DNA of 60,321 bases, from assembly GCA_002381565.1 (NCBI GenBank), contig DFWZ01000001.1, positions 63,923 to 124,243 of the forward strand. Direction: 5' to 3'. This document shows, piece after piece, positions 58,941 to 60,321 of this stretch (position 1 is the stretch's first letter; each line of letters opens with the position of its first letter). The notes under the pieces are model-generated. The model saw nothing but the letters and a program-made list of their open reading frames with translations, was not told the DNA's origin and searched no databases. The DNA comes from Gallionella sp. UBA4121 (GTDB lineage Bacteria > Pseudomonadota > Gammaproteobacteria > Burkholderiales > Gallionellaceae). Made by a program: the position numbers and the translations under genes.

Positions 58941-60110
58941 ATGAACGAAAATAATTATCAATCTGAAACGCTGGCGGTGCGCGCAGGCACGGTGCGCAGC
59001 CAGTTCGGCGAGCACTCAGAGGCGTTGTTTCTGACCTCCAGCTTTGTGTTCGAGAGCGCAGCGCAAGCCGCCGCCCGTTTTATCGGAGAGGAGCCTGGCA
59101 ACATTTATGCGCGCTTTACCAATCCGACGGTGACCATGTTCGAAGAACGTCTGGCCGCAATGGAAGGGGCGGAGCAATGCGTCGCCACAGCCTCCGGCAT
59201 GGCGGCGATCCTGTCCTGCGTGATGGGCGTTCTCAAAGCGGGCGATCATATCGTCGCGTCCCGCAGCCTGTTCGGTGCGACGGTCAACCTGTTCAACAAT
59301 ATCATCAGGAAGTTTGGTGTCGAGACGACTTACGTTTCCGCGACCGATGCGTCTGAGTGGCAGGCTGCGGTACGTCCCAATACGCGACTGTTCTTTCTGG
59401 AAACGCCATCCAATCCGCTGACCGAAATTTCCGATATCGCGGCAATATCTGCTGTGGCGAAGGGCTGCGGTGCATTGCTCGCGGTTGATAACTGCTTCTG
59501 CACGCCTGTCCTGCAACGCCCGCTCGAACTGGGCGCAGATATCGTGATTCACTCCGCCACCAAGTATCTTGACGGACAGGGGCGCGTGCTGGGCGGCGCG
59601 GTGCTGGGCAGTCGCAAGAACTTGGAAGGGGTGTACAGTTTTCTGCGTACTGCAGGTCCCACCATGAGCGCCTTCAACGCCTGGATATTTTTGAAGGGCA
59701 TGGAGACGCTGAAAATTCGCATGGATGCGCACTCGGCTTCTGCGCTGGAACTGGCGAGATGGCTGGAAGCGCAGCCTGCCGTGGCGCGTGTATTCTATCC
59801 CGGCTTGCCATCGCATCCGCAACATGAATTGGCCATGCGCCAGCAAAAATCCGGCGGCGGCATCGTGGCTTTCGAGGTCCGCGGCGGCAAGGATGCCGCA
59901 TGGCGCGTGATCGATGCTACGCAGATGCTGTCCATCACGGCAAACCTGGGTGATACGCGCACCACCATTTGTCACTCAGCCAGCACCACCCATGCACGCA
60001 TCAGCCCGGAGGCGCGCGCAGCAGCTGGCATCACGGATGGACTGATCCGCATCGCGGTGGGTCTTGAGGCGGTCGTTGATATACAGAACGATCTGGCGCG
60101 CGGCCTTTAA
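58941..60110 (+). CDS. metZ: O-succinylhomoserine sulfhydrylase
   Basis: PLP enzyme making homocysteine from O-succinylhomoserine and sulfide, 389 residues. It begins MNENNYQSETLAVRAGTVRSQFGEHSEALFLTSSFVF as MetZ does. The cofactor Lys208 is in HSATKYLDGQGRVLGG, and NIYARFTNPTVTMFEERLAAMEG and TATASGMAAI-type phosphate-binding segments are conserved. I chose the ATG at 58941; an upstream in-frame start at 58893 runs through the repeat element. No SAM riboswitch is visible upstream. Confidence 0.93.
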   Translation: MNENNYQSETLAVRAGTVRSQFGEHSEALFLTSSFVFESAAQAAARFIGEEPGNIYARFTNPTVTMFEERLAAMEGAEQCVATASGMAAILSCVMGVLKAGDHIVASRSLFGATVNLFNNIIRKFGVETTYVSATDASEWQAAVRPNTRLFFLETPSNPLTEISDIAAISAVAKGCGALLAVDNCFCTPVLQRPLELGADIVIHSATKYLDGQGRVLGGAVLGSRKNLEGVYSFLRTAGPTMSAFNAWIFLKGMETLKIRMDAHSASALELARWLEAQPAVARVFYPGLPSHPQHELAMRQQKSGGGIVAFEVRGGKDAAWRVIDATQMLSITANLGDTRTTICHSASTTHARISPEARAAAGITDGLIRIAVGLEAVVDIQNDLARGL

Positions 60111-60321
60111 TGGACGTTTTGGCGGCTCAGCTGGGCGGATTGCTCAAATCGCACGGACTGATGCTGGCCACAGCGGAATCCTGTACGGGCGGTGGGGTAG
60201 CGCAGGCGATCACCGATGTGGCAGGTAGCTCGGCGTGGTTCGAACGTGGTTTTGTGACCTATTCCAATCTGTCCAAGCAGCAGATGCTGGGCGTGAGTGA
60301 GGCGACGCTGGTTCAATATGG
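60110..60321 (+). CDS. pncC: CinA C-terminal domain / NMN amidohydrolase (3' end cut by window edge)
   Basis: 70 codons of a PncC-type protein are visible, starting MDVLAAQLGGLLKSHGLML. The family signature ATAESCTGGGVAQAITDVAGSS is followed by WFERGFVTYSN. PncC deamidates nicotinamide mononucleotide in pyridine-nucleotide salvage. The ATG overlaps the metZ stop by one base (TAATG). The N-terminal MoCF domain of long CinA proteins is absent, so this is the short stand-alone form. The rest lies outside the window. Confidence 0.9.
   Translation, partial: MDVLAAQLGGLLKSHGLMLATAESCTGGGVAQAITDVAGSSAWFERGFVTYSNLSKQQMLGVSEATLVQY

Overview
The window looks like chromosome of a betaproteobacterium, most likely of the Nitrosomonadales/Gallionellaceae type. 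The reasons are the typical betaproteobacterial neighbourhoods (rplU-rpmA-obgE, trxA-rho, leuC-small secreted protein-leuD-leuB-asd-fimV-truA-trpF-trpB-trpA-accD-folC-dedD-cvpA-purF-metZ), moderate GC and protein sequences of that type. Genus assignment is inference. I saw no rRNA, tRNA, CRISPR array, transposase or integrase.

Layout. 1-3.1 kb (minus strand): obgE (cut by the window edge), rpmA, rplU, rho, trxA. 3.3-4.9 kb: an unusual diguanylate cyclase with an N-terminal winged-helix DNA-binding domain. 5.3-11.7 kb (plus): 7Fe ferredoxin, an AddB-like Fe-S nuclease and an AddA/UvrD-like helicase-nuclease. 11.8-13.4 kb: sodB, an attC-like integron recombination site and an orphan minus-strand ORF. 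13.4-17.4 kb (minus): dnaJ, dnaK, grpE with two good sigma-32 promoters. 17.6-41.5 kb: a large cellulose locus. 41.7-60.3 kb (plus): leucine biosynthesis, asd, fimV, truA, tryptophan genes, accD, folC, dedD, cvpA, purF, metZ and the start of a cinA/pncC gene.

The cellulose locus is the most remarkable region. A plus-strand series carries bcsD, a BcsR/BcsP-like gene, bcsQ, bcsA (with PilZ domain), bcsB, bcsZ, a TPR protein and an SGNH hydrolase. It continues with homologues of the alginate/cellulose acetylation proteins AlgF, AlgI and AlgJ (WssG/H/I) and a lipoprotein. A converging minus-strand series carries a second SGNH hydrolase, a second bcsZ and the outer-membrane exporter bcsC. Beyond an MFS transporter lies bcsG, the cellulose phosphoethanolamine transferase, followed directly by dgkA, which could recycle the diacylglycerol BcsG releases. 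The locus therefore encodes both known cellulose decorations, acetyl and phosphoethanolamine. Its BcsG carries a long unexplained cytoplasmic extension built from repeated motifs.

A second theme is a family of arrays of degenerate 7-nt units. They usually run in one orientation and then switch to the reverse complement. They lie between dnaJ/dnaK, dnaK/grpE, leuD/leuB, leuB/asd and purF/metZ, and also inside or across the addB and addA reading frames. The unit sequence differs between loci while the 7-nt period stays constant.
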